This document shows positions 1 to 7,175 of a DNA stretch of 7,573 nt, piece after piece. The position numbers were made by a program, and so were the translations under genes. This DNA comes from Bacteroidales bacterium (lineage in GTDB: Bacteria > Bacteroidota > Bacteroidia > Bacteroidales > GCA-2748055), in the NCBI GenBank assembly GCA_024763595.1, contig JANTFK010000146.1, forward strand, positions 1 through 7,573, given 5' to 3'. Each line of letters opens with the position of its first letter. Positions within the stretch are counted from its first letter, which is position 1. Under the pieces are notes generated by a model that did not search any database, was not told where the DNA came from, and saw only the letters and a list, made by a program, of their open reading frames with translations.

Positions 1-2081
1 AGGACGGAAAACCCATTGAAGGATATACACTTCCTCCTGCCAGCGATACCCTCTTTATAAACCCGCTTACGGGTGACCTGACCTGGATCACACCATCCGA
101 CACAGGTATCTATAACATAGCCATTGATATAGAGGAGTGGCGCAGCGGAGTAAAGATCGGGAATATTGTGAGGGACATGCAAATTGAAGTCTATAATACG
201 GACAACCATGCCCCGGTACAGACAGAGCCGGGCAACTACTGCCTTCAGGCCGGAAGTACCCTGGCGCTGACCATTACAGCTACAGACGAAGATAATGATT
301 CCATTCGTCAGTGGGCCACAGGCGGTCCCTTCGTGGTGGAAGAGAGCCCGGCCACTTATACGGTGGATGTGGACGGCGCCCAACTTGGATTCAGCCAGGG
401 CAGGTTTGAGTGGCATACAACCAGTGCCCATGTCAGAAAGCAATATTATACGGTTATCTTTAAAGCTGAGGACAGTAACCTGGAAACACCTCTGGTGGAC
501 ATCCGGAACATGAACGTCAGGGTCCAGGGCCCCCCTCCTGGCACACCTGTCCTTATTCCCGGCAGCAATGCTGTCACTGTGACATGGCCAGCCGATACCA
601 GTCTGTATGTTACCGGTTATCAAATCTACCGGAAAACAGGACCTGCCGGATATGTGCCCGACACCTGTACAACCGGGGTGCCTGCTGAAACAGGCTTTAA
701 ACTGATCGGAGAATCAGGGGAACGCCTTGATACACTGTTCATGGATGATAATAACGGGAAGGGACTGGCACAGGGTAATGAGTATTGCTATATGATCGTT
801 TCTGTCTATCCGGATGGAGCACTCAGCTTTCCTTCACCCGAGAGCTGTACCCCCCTTGTGGAAGGAGCCCCATCCCTCCTGGAAGTGAGTGTAATGGAGC
901 ACGGTGCAGACGGAACCATTAAAATTTCATGGGCCCGCCCGGATCAACTGGATACGATTCCGGCCAACGGACCCTATGAATATATTATCTACAGGTCGGA
1001 TGATCTGCTGGGACATTCACTGACACGGATCGGGTCGTTCCGGACCTCCGATCTGAATGATACCGTCTGGCTGGATAAGCAGGTGAATACAAATCAATTT
1101 CCCTGGTCCTATGGTGTGGAACTTTACAACGATGCTTCGGGGAACAGGTTCCTGATCGGAAAACCGGAAGTGGCATCTTCACTCTACCCCAAACTGAAAG
1201 GGGAAGATAACCGTGTGGTTATTCAGATGCAGAAGAGTGTACCCTGGATCAATTATGACTATACCATTTACCGGCTGAACAGCAGCAGCGAAACCTACGA
1301 TTCCATCGGATTTACTACCGAAGAGAGCTATGTGGATGAAGGACTGGTTAATGGTGTTGAATATTGTTACCGGGTGACCAGTACAGGCTGGAGAGTCCTG
1401 AACGACCAGTTGTATGAGAATGTGAACTTCAGCCATACCAATTGTACAACACCGGTGGACAGCGTCCCCCCCTGTCCTCCTGATCTGCATGCCTTCTCTG
1501 CATGTGACAGCGGTTATAACCACATTACCTGGGGCTATACGGACAGATCCTGCGCCCTGGATGTGGTCAGTTACAGGCTCTATTACAGTCCCACCATTGA
1601 GGACCCGCTCACCCCCATTGCAAATTTCAGTGATCCGAATGATACGGTATATAACCACTACCCTGAAAATAGCCTGACCGGATGTTATGTGGTCACGGCC
1701 ATTGACTCATTTGATAATGAGTCGGCCCATTCAGTCAGGTTGTGCCTGGATGAATGCTCCAACTATGTTCTCCCCAATGTATTCTCCCCCAACGGAGACG
1801 GAGTCAATGATATCTACATGCCGCTCAGGACCTCTTATGTGGAAAAAGTCGATATGAAGATATTTAACCGTTGGGGGATCCAGGTATTTGAAACAGAGGA
1901 TCCCGACATTAACTGGGATGGTAAGATAACCGGGACGGATAAACTGGTTTCTCCCGGTGTCTATTATTATATATGTGATGTATATGAATACAGATTAACG
2001 GGCATTGAAGTGTATGCACTTACCGGGTTTATTTATGTCTATTCGGGCGATGATAATGATGTATTTATTGAAACCAAATAG
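1..2081 (+). CDS. Partial secreted multidomain protein with FN3 domains and T9SS type B sorting domain (5' end outside window)
   Basis: The reading frame is open from the first complete codon at base 3 to the TAG at 2079-2081, giving 692 visible residues. There is no true start in the window, and the GTG at 168 is internal. Reading along, I see the end of one cadherin/Ig-like domain (about 3-200, with the phrase NPLTGDLTWITP), a second one (about 207-527, TATDEDND and GRFEWHT), and four fibronectin type III-like domains (about 531-857, 867-1193, 1197-1457 and 1464-1757). The FN3-like domains carry recurring YxIYR and EYCY/EYCYR strands and paired cysteines. The last domain is the gliding-motility-associated C-terminal domain. 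The protein is therefore expected to cross the inner membrane by Sec, leave through the T9SS and remain on the surface or in the medium. Binding target and any enzymatic domain are unknown, since the N-terminal part is missing. A TPR gene follows after four bases. Confidence 0.9.
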   Translation, partial: DGKPIEGYTLPPASDTLFINPLTGDLTWITPSDTGIYNIAIDIEEWRSGVKIGNIVRDMQIEVYNTDNHAPVQTEPGNYCLQAGSTLALTITATDEDNDSIRQWATGGPFVVEESPATYTVDVDGAQLGFSQGRFEWHTTSAHVRKQYYTVIFKAEDSNLETPLVDIRNMNVRVQGPPPGTPVLIPGSNAVTVTWPADTSLYVTGYQIYRKTGPAGYVPDTCTTGVPAETGFKLIGESGERLDTLFMDDNNGKGLAQGNEYCYMIVSVYPDGALSFPSPESCTPLVEGAPSLLEVSVMEHGADGTIKISWARPDQLDTIPANGPYEYIIYRSDDLLGHSLTRIGSFRTSDLNDTVWLDKQVNTNQFPWSYGVELYNDASGNRFLIGKPEVASSLYPKLKGEDNRVVIQMQKSVPWINYDYTIYRLNSSSETYDSIGFTTEESYVDEGLVNGVEYCYRVTSTGWRVLNDQLYENVNFSHTNCTTPVDSVPPCPPDLHAFSACDSGYNHITWGYTDRSCALDVVSYRLYYSPTIEDPLTPIANFSDPNDTVYNHYPENSLTGCYVVTAIDSFDNESAHSVRLCLDECSNYVLPNVFSPNGDGVNDIYMPLRTSYVEKVDMKIFNRWGIQVFETEDPDINWDGKITGTDKLVSPGVYYYICDVYEYRLTGIEVYALTGFIYVYSGDDNDVFIETK
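1697..1727. repeat. Inverted repeat (hairpin potential) inside the FN3/T9SS gene
   Basis: Bases 1704-1711 (GACTCATT) and 1716-1723 (AATGAGTC) are perfect reverse complements around a four-base loop, TGAT. A further GGCC at 1697-1700 can pair with GGCC at 1724-1727 across a three-base bulge. The repeat lies within codons for the AIDSFDNES stretch of the last FN3-like domain, a common FN3 sequence, so it may be a by-product of coding. No run of T follows it, so it is not an intrinsic terminator. Confidence 0.5.
1761..2048 (+). other. T9SS type B C-terminal sorting domain (gliding motility-associated C-terminal domain)
   Basis: This segment encodes about 96 residues. It starts with the hallmark NVFSPNGDGVND (bases 1776-1811), then the IFNRWG strand (VDMKIFNRWGIQVFE), then NWDGK, then SPGVYYYICDV. 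It ends in a hydrophobic strand, TGFIYVYSG, just before a short acidic tail. This order matches the gliding-motility-associated C-terminal (CHU_C, type B) family used by Bacteroidota as a T9SS export signal. Type B domains are generally thought to depend on a PorP/SprF-like partner for export. No such partner gene is visible here, so it must lie elsewhere or upstream. Confidence 0.93.
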
Positions 2082-2085
2082 CAGC

Positions 2086-3288
2086 ATGATGTACAAGCTG
2101 GGAATTCAGACCGTACTGCTGTTGATCTCTTCCCTGGTTGCCGGGCAGACGGATCCCTACCTGGCAGGACGGGCATGCCTGGAGCAGGAATTGTATGATT
2201 CAGCTCTGGTGCACTTTGAAGAGGCCCTCAGACAACGGCCGGGAGAAACAGATCTCTACCTTTACCTGGGGAAAACATACTTTGCACTGAGAAATTATCC
2301 CGCAGCAAGGGATGCTTTCTACGAAGTTGAAAAACGGAAAAAAGGGATGGGAAGCTATTACCTGGCTAAAAGTGAGATCAAACTGAACCATCCGCAGCAG
2401 GCACTGAAATATCTGCGCATTCACCTCTCCTCACGCTACAAATTACCCGAAGCCGCCATCCTGCTGGATGAGGATCTGTCGACCCTGGAAGGGAGTTCCG
2501 GCTGGCAGCAGTTATGGAACGAAAAGGAGTGGTACAGCAGGGGTGACAGGAAGTATCAGCAGGCTTTGTTTTTGAAAGATCAGGGAGACTACCTGGAGGC
2601 CATCAATCTTTTGAATGAACTGGATAAGCAGGGTTACAGCCGAAGCAAAGTGCGGGCTGTGAAAGCGGCCATTTATGCAGAACTGGATAACCGGAAGGCT
2701 TCCCGTTCTGAACTGAAAGCAGCCGTAAAAAGTGATGTCCGGAACCTGGATGCCGTACAGCAGCTGGCCCTTATTCAGGTGGCTGAGGGTAATGTGCAGG
2801 AAGCTTTGACCGGTCTGAACAGGGTTATCCGGCAGGACCCTGCACGATTCGATGCCTGGTTGCAAAGAGCCGGGGCCCGCTCCATGATGGGCGACCTGTC
2901 AGGGGCCATGGAAGATATGGAGCGCTATCTTACCTATTTCCCTGAGGATCATGAGGCCCTTTACAAAAAAGGAATGATCCAGTATGAAAACAGGAAATAC
3001 CTGGATGCCATTCAATCGTTCAACAGGGCGCTCGCACTGGAAAAGGGGAATGCTCAATATTACTTTGCCCGGGGAATGACCTATGCCGCCACGGGAACTA
3101 CCAGGTATGCTGAAAAAGATATGTCCATGGCCCTGGACCTGGATCCGCTAAATGGCGAAATCTGGTTTGAAAAAGGGAAACTCGCTGATCAGATGGGGAA
3201 CAGGGTGCATGCGTGCCATTGCTATCAGAAAGCATATCAGTACGGGGTGTTTGAAGCAGGGGATCTTCTCAATAAAAACTGCCGTTAA
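2086..3288 (+). CDS. Exported tetratricopeptide-repeat protein
   Basis: From the ATG at 2086 the product is 400 residues. This start is chosen because it directly precedes a clean signal peptide: a short positive N-terminus (MMYKLG), a hydrophobic core (about residues 7-18), and a likely signal peptidase I site after VAG near residue 20. Starts at 2005 or 2056 would overlap the upstream gene and bury the signal. The mature part is almost wholly helical TPR repeats, roughly at residues 24-53, 56-85, 88-117, 153-185, 187-219, 222-252, 255-286, 289-320, 323-354 and 357-388. Residues 118-152 form a break (DEDLSTLEGSSGWQQLW) that resembles the capping segment seen in some Bacteroidota TPR proteins. 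It probably acts as a periplasmic or envelope protein-protein scaffold. Its place four bases after a T9SS cargo gene suggests cotranscription and a possible role in cargo handling, which is inference. No catalytic motif is seen. Confidence 0.88.
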   Translation: MMYKLGIQTVLLLISSLVAGQTDPYLAGRACLEQELYDSALVHFEEALRQRPGETDLYLYLGKTYFALRNYPAARDAFYEVEKRKKGMGSYYLAKSEIKLNHPQQALKYLRIHLSSRYKLPEAAILLDEDLSTLEGSSGWQQLWNEKEWYSRGDRKYQQALFLKDQGDYLEAINLLNELDKQGYSRSKVRAVKAAIYAELDNRKASRSELKAAVKSDVRNLDAVQQLALIQVAEGNVQEALTGLNRVIRQDPARFDAWLQRAGARSMMGDLSGAMEDMERYLTYFPEDHEALYKKGMIQYENRKYLDAIQSFNRALALEKGNAQYYFARGMTYAATGTTRYAEKDMSMALDLDPLNGEIWFEKGKLADQMGNRVHACHCYQKAYQYGVFEAGDLLNKNCR

Positions 3289-3312
3289 ATCCCTGAGCAT
3301 TCCTGCACCATC

Positions 3313-4290
3313 CTAATGCATATTCGAGAAATACTTCATGAACTGGGAGCGTTCATACACCGAAGGATCATCCAGGCGGCTGTAATTCATCCTGCCCCTG
3401 AAATCATCCAGCTTCTCAAACTGGTGCTTCTCCATCCATTTTTTCATTTCAGTAATCATGTCGCGCAGGTATTCCACCCCGTTGCGATAGAGAACAGAAC
3501 ATACCTGAACAGCTGTTGCGCCCGCCAGGATCTGCTTGACAAGGGCCATTCCGCTGTGAACCCCGGTGGAAGCCGCCAGGTCAATATTGTCCACCTGGGA
3601 AGAGACAATACCGATCCAGCGCAGTGAAAGACGCAACTCGGCGGGTGAACTGAGTACTTCGGCTGAACCGAATGTAAAGTCATCCGTATTGATATCAGGT
3701 GCATAAAACCGGTTGAACAGTACCACGGCGGCGGCTCCCCGCATATAGAGCTGGTTTACCATCCATGTGATATTGGAGAACCTGTTTCCCAGCTTAATGG
3801 TCACCGGAAGGGTGCATTTCTCTTTCACTTTGCTCACCAGGTCAAGATATGCTTTTTCATATTCGCTGGGAGCCTTATCCTTATCAATGGGTAAAAAGTA
3901 GATATTCAGCTCCAGTGCATCAGCCCCTGCTTCGCCTATCTTCCGGGCAAAATCAATCCACTCCACAGCATTGACACAATTAATACTGGCAATCACGGGA
4001 ATATCCACTGCCGCTTTGGCTTCCCTGATAAGGGAGAGATAGCTGTCCAGCGAATTCTCCCTGGCATATGCCTTCAGGTAATCCTGTGCCTCAGGATAGT
4101 CGTGATCGGCAGAAAGCGTTCCCGCCTCGTAAAGTATCTGCTCCTCAAAAAGGGATTTCAATACAACCGCACCGGCTCCTGCCGCTGCCATATTCTGAAT
4201 ACGGTCAACCGAACTGGTAAGCCCGCTGCTGCTTACAATGACCGGGCTCTTCAAGGAAAGACCGGCATAGGTGGTGGAAAGATCGATCAT
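3313..4290 (-). CDS. Dihydroorotate dehydrogenase-like FMN protein (function not assigned)
   Basis: The product is a 325-residue TIM-barrel flavoprotein of the dihydroorotate dehydrogenase superfamily, from the side branch usually annotated 'dihydroorotate dehydrogenase-like'. Visible FMN features are VVLKSL (Lys44), ASINC (101-105), TIKLG (Lys166), the phosphate-binding STGVHSG (241-247) and AGATAVQVCSVLYRNG (256-271). Genuine class 1 enzymes carry the catalytic cysteine in NxSCPN. Here the aligned stretch is LELNIYFLPID (126-136), with no Cys, and no Ser as in class 2. Oxidation of dihydroorotate by the usual mechanism is therefore doubtful and pyrimidine synthesis should not be assumed. 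I chose the ATG at 4290 (MIDLSTTYAGL) because family members begin near this point. A TTG at 4320 would overlap the end of yggS by 20 bases. It is the last gene of the - strand cluster, 10 bases after yggS. Substrate and electron acceptor are unknown. Confidence 0.88.
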   Translation of the reverse strand: MIDLSTTYAGLSLKSPVIVSSSGLTSSVDRIQNMAAAGAGAVVLKSLFEEQILYEAGTLSADHDYPEAQDYLKAYARENSLDSYLSLIREAKAAVDIPVIASINCVNAVEWIDFARKIGEAGADALELNIYFLPIDKDKAPSEYEKAYLDLVSKVKEKCTLPVTIKLGNRFSNITWMVNQLYMRGAAAVVLFNRFYAPDINTDDFTFGSAEVLSSPAELRLSLRWIGIVSSQVDNIDLAASTGVHSGMALVKQILAGATAVQVCSVLYRNGVEYLRDMITEMKKWMEKHQFEKLDDFRGRMNYSRLDDPSVYERSQFMKYFSNMH

Positions 4291-4300
4291 ACGATAATTT

Positions 4301-4969
4301 TCAATAGTTTCTGGCTCCAAAAATAAGACTCCCGATGCGTACCATGGTGCTCCCCTCCTCTATGGCAAGCCTGTAATCTCCCGACATGCCACATGATAGC
4401 TGGTCAAAAAAGGGTTGTTCCGAAAACAGCGAACCACGCAACATTTCAAATATACGTTTTAGTAGGCGAAACTCCTCCCTGATCTGATCACTGTTTTCTG
4501 TGTATGTGGCCATTCCCATCACCCCCCTTATACGGATATTTTTCATTTCACGGAAAGAATCAGACTGCAGCAACTGCATCAATTCCTCTTCAGTGAGTCC
4601 AAACTTGGTCTCCTCTTTCGCGATACGTACCTGTAACAAACAGTCGATGATCCGGTTGTTCCTGATGGCCTCCTTATTGATGATACCCAGTAGTTTCAGA
4701 CTGTCCACGCCGTGGATCAGGTGGACAAATGGGGCAATGTATTTCACTTTATTGGATTGCAGGTGACCGATCATGTGCCACCTGATATCTGCCGGTAAAC
4801 GCTCCTGTTTGGCTGCCAGGTCCTGCACCTTGTTCTCACCAAAATCACGATGGCCCGCATGATACGCCTCCATGATCATCTCATCCGGTTTGGTCTTGGA
4901 TACAGCAACCAGCGTTACATGCGCGGGTAACTCCTGATAAAGTGATTGAAGCTTCTTAACAATTCCCAT
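4301..4969 (-). CDS. yggS: YggS/PROSC-family pyridoxal 5'-phosphate homeostasis protein
   Basis: The product is 222 residues, the normal length for this family of single-domain TIM-barrel PLP carriers related to the N-terminal domain of alanine racemase. The PLP lysine is Lys25 in VAVSKTKP. Further family motifs are DFGENKVQD (42-50), WHMIGHLQSNK (64-74), GVMGMATY, and the C-terminal LSCGMSGDYRLAIEEG followed by STMVRIGSLIFGAR (191-220), which holds the cofactor phosphate. Members have no known catalytic activity. They buffer free PLP, and their loss perturbs PLP and amino acid pools in other bacteria. The ATG at 4969 lies 15 bases after the DUF1015 stop. There is no clear Shine-Dalgarno sequence, as is usual in Bacteroidota. 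Its presence in an operon with the PLP enzyme SerC fits a role in supplying or buffering cofactor for serine synthesis. The assignment is secure; the link to SerC is inference. Confidence 0.95.
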   Translation of the reverse strand: MGIVKKLQSLYQELPAHVTLVAVSKTKPDEMIMEAYHAGHRDFGENKVQDLAAKQERLPADIRWHMIGHLQSNKVKYIAPFVHLIHGVDSLKLLGIINKEAIRNNRIIDCLLQVRIAKEETKFGLTEEELMQLLQSDSFREMKNIRIRGVMGMATYTENSDQIREEFRLLKRIFEMLRGSLFSEQPFFDQLSCGMSGDYRLAIEEGSTMVRIGSLIFGARNY

Positions 4970-4984
4970 ATCCGAATATACAAT

Positions 4985-6232
4985 TTATTCCAGGGAATGG
5001 ATCACCAGGCCGCTTCTTAATTTGGGTTCAAACCAGGTGGTTTTGGGTGGCATGATCATGCCGTTATCGGCAATATCCATCAACTGCTTCATAGAGACCG
5101 GGTAGAGGGCAAATGCAACCGCCATCTCACCACTGTCAACCCTGCGGCTCAGCTCTGTGAGCCCCCGTATTCCACCCACAAAATCGATTCGTTCGGATTT
5201 CCTGAGATCCGTAATATTGAGTAATGGCCCCAGTACCTGGTCTGAAAGTACCGTAACATCGAGGCAACCAATGGGGTCCTCATCATGAAAGGTCCCGGGC
5301 CTGGCAGTTAAGGTATACCATTTACCTTCCATGTACATGCTGAAACTGTGTAATTTGTCCGGTTTACAGGGTGATGTCCCATTTTCCTCCACCACAAACC
5401 CCACGGCCAGCTTCTCCAGGAAAGCTTCCGGTGTAAGCCCGTTCAGATCCCGAACCACCCTGTTATAATCGATAATGGTTAGCTGGGATGCCGGGAAATG
5501 TACAGCCAGGAAATAGTTATACTCCTCATTGCCGGTATGGTCCGGATTCTGCTCCCTGCGCTCCTGGCCCACCAGTGCTGCAGCTGCCGTTCTGTGGTGC
5601 CCGTCAGCCACATAGGTGAAGGGAACATCTTTCTCAAACAGTCCAATGATCCGGCCGATCTCCCGCTCATTGTCAATCAGCCAGAAATGATGCCCCACTC
5701 CGTCTTCGGTAGTAAAATCATATTCAGCTTCTCCCGAGACCACCTGTTTCACAATGGCATCCAGTTCCGCATGATCGGGATATGCAAAAAAGACAGGTTC
5801 AGCGTTGAAGTTGGTTACCCGTATATGATTCATCCGGTCCTCCTCTTTGTCGGGCCTGGTCAGCTCATGCTTCTTAATGATGTCGTTCAGGTAGTCATCC
5901 ACCGCAGCACATCCAACGATTCCGTACTGGGTCTTCCCGTTCATGGTTTGACCATAAACATACAGCATGGGGTTGGAATCCTGGGTGAAATATCCCTCGC
6001 TGATCAGTCTTTCCAGATTCTCCTTTCCTTTAAGATAGACCTCATCTGAATGAAGATCAATGCCTTCGGGAAGATCCACCTCCGGTTTGACCACATGTAA
6101 AAATGACCAGGGATTATCCTTTACCTCCTCCCGGGCTTCACTTGAATTCAACACATCATAGGGCCTGGAGGCCACCCTGCTTACCTGTTCCCTGCCGGGT
6201 CTGAACCCCCTGAATGCGTGTAGTATTGCCAT
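4985..6232 (-). CDS. DUF1015 family protein in the serine biosynthesis cluster
   Basis: The product is a 415-residue soluble protein with no signal peptide or membrane segment, matching the length and motifs of the DUF1015 family. Conserved-looking blocks are FRGFRP (7-12), ASRPYDVLN (21-29), KKHELTRPDKEEDR (120-133), YVADGHHRTAAAA (207-219), and MPPKTTWFEPKLRSGLVIH near the C-terminus (394-412). The DGHHR block resembles the nucleotide or phosphate-binding motif of ParB/sulfiredoxin-fold proteins, a fold that also includes free serine kinases. That resemblance is from memory of the families. The gene starts at the ATG ending at 6232, only 3 bases after the serA stop, so the two are probably translated together. 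DUF1015 genes are often found next to serA/serC in Bacteroidota. A role acting on serine or phosphoserine is plausible but unproven. The reaction is unknown and I assign no gene symbol. Confidence 0.9.
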   Translation of the reverse strand: MAILHAFRGFRPGREQVSRVASRPYDVLNSSEAREEVKDNPWSFLHVVKPEVDLPEGIDLHSDEVYLKGKENLERLISEGYFTQDSNPMLYVYGQTMNGKTQYGIVGCAAVDDYLNDIIKKHELTRPDKEEDRMNHIRVTNFNAEPVFFAYPDHAELDAIVKQVVSGEAEYDFTTEDGVGHHFWLIDNEREIGRIIGLFEKDVPFTYVADGHHRTAAAALVGQERREQNPDHTGNEEYNYFLAVHFPASQLTIIDYNRVVRDLNGLTPEAFLEKLAVGFVVEENGTSPCKPDKLHSFSMYMEGKWYTLTARPGTFHDEDPIGCLDVTVLSDQVLGPLLNITDLRKSERIDFVGGIRGLTELSRRVDSGEMAVAFALYPVSMKQLMDIADNGMIMPPKTTWFEPKLRSGLVIHSLE

Positions 6233-6235
6233 CTG

Positions 6236-7156
6236 TCAATTCACTTTAAATGTTGTTTCCCCCTCTTCCAGGAAGTTCACGATCTGCCTGGCTGCTGCTA
6301 CCCCTGCATTTTTATTGGCCTCTGCAGTTTGCGCACCCATTTTCTTAGGGGTGAAGAGTATGCGGTCAGGATATTTCTCGGCCAGCTCTTCGCTGCAGTC
6401 GGGAGCAATATCTGAAATATACCTGAAGTCCGTCCGTTCGGCAAACATCTTTTTCAGACCCTCCTCGTCAATCACCTCTTTCCGTGCCGTATTAACCAGT
6501 GTGGCTCCTTCGGGCATCAGCTTCAGCAGATCGAAGCCGATGGATCCTTTTGTTTCAGCATTGGCAGGAATGTGCAGGGAGACATACATACATGTACGGT
6601 ACAGATCCTCTGCGTTCTCCTCATACACCACCCCGTCGTGTTGCATGACCTCCGGGTCAATGTAGGGATCGTATGCATGAACCTTCATGCCAAATCCACT
6701 GGCAATCTTTCCCACGATCCTTCCCACATAACCATAGGCATGAATCCCCATTGTCTTACCTTTTAATTCCCTGCCGGCAGCCGGCGTCAGCTTGTTCCTG
6801 TTCATATAAACCATCATTCCCAGTGCCAGCTCCGCCACAGCATTGGCATTCTGTCCGGGTGTGTTCATCACCACCACACCCTTTTCTGTGGCTGCCGCAA
6901 GGTCCACATTGTCATATCCTGCGCCTGCCCTGACAACGATCTTCAGGTTTTTAGCTGCCTCAAGGACCTCCCTGTCCACTTTATCACTTCTGATGATCAA
7001 TGCATCCGCATCTGCCACTGCATTCAACAATGCTGACTGATCAGGATATTTGGCAAGGACCTCCACTTCATATCCTGCCTCCCGGAAAACACCCTTTACC
7101 TCATCCACGGCTTCCGCGGAAAAAGGCTTAACTGTTGCAATAAGTACTTTTGCCAT
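6236..7156 (-). CDS. serA: D-3-phosphoglycerate dehydrogenase, short lysine-type
   Basis: The product is 306 residues. It oxidises 3-phosphoglycerate to 3-phosphohydroxypyruvate with NAD, the first step of the phosphorylated serine pathway in the cytoplasm. It has the D-2-hydroxyacid dehydrogenase fold: RAGAGYDNVD (76-85), NTPGQNANAVAEL (98-110), the Rossmann turn AYGYVG (140-145), acidic Asp163 at the end of the next strand (AYDPY), and catalytic Arg225 in VNTARKEV. Two points differ from textbook SerA. The first glycine of GxGxxG is Ala140, and the usual catalytic His of TPHxGAQT is replaced by lysines in TPKKMGAQT (Lys271/Lys272). Both features are also in Bacteroides-type enzymes, as I recall, and correspond to the lysine variant of short PGDH. 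There is no ACT or ASB domain, so serine feedback through ACT is absent. I chose the ATG at 7156 (MAKVLIATVKPF), 19 bases after serC. The TTG at 7192 would overlap serC by 17 bases. Confidence 0.94.
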   Translation of the reverse strand: MAKVLIATVKPFSAEAVDEVKGVFREAGYEVEVLAKYPDQSALLNAVADADALIIRSDKVDREVLEAAKNLKIVVRAGAGYDNVDLAAATEKGVVVMNTPGQNANAVAELALGMMVYMNRNKLTPAAGRELKGKTMGIHAYGYVGRIVGKIASGFGMKVHAYDPYIDPEVMQHDGVVYEENAEDLYRTCMYVSLHIPANAETKGSIGFDLLKLMPEGATLVNTARKEVIDEEGLKKMFAERTDFRYISDIAPDCSEELAEKYPDRILFTPKKMGAQTAEANKNAGVAAARQIVNFLEEGETTFKVN

Positions 7157-7175
7157 GATTCTTTGAATAAATGGT

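Noticed and set aside
1484..1505. Direct repeat of TCTGCATG near 1484-1505
   Set aside because: Two copies of eight bases within coding sequence, with no further copies and no matching protein repeat. Probably chance.
1179..1658. 159-codon open frame on the - strand opposite the FN3 domains
   Set aside because: It lies antisense to a clearly coding frame with strong domain similarity, and its translation shows no recognisable family or domain pattern.
2005..2085. Upstream starts for the TPR gene at 2005 or 2056
   Set aside because: They would overlap the sorting-domain gene and place up to 27 extra residues before an otherwise ideal signal peptide.
3257..3295. Possible terminator stem CAGGGGAT (3257-3264) with ATCCCTG (3289-3295)
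   Set aside because: The arms do not match exactly (one base would bulge), the loop is about 24 bases, and no T run follows, so it is not a credible intrinsic terminator.
5498..6049. 183-codon open frame on the + strand opposite DUF1015
   Set aside because: It is antisense to a conserved gene with clear family motifs. The frame is open because of the codon use of the real gene, and the product is not recognisable.
6771..6780. Ten-base palindrome CTGCCGGCAG within serA
   Set aside because: It is short, inside a well conserved gene, and has no partner site or regulatory context. It is expected by chance at this composition.
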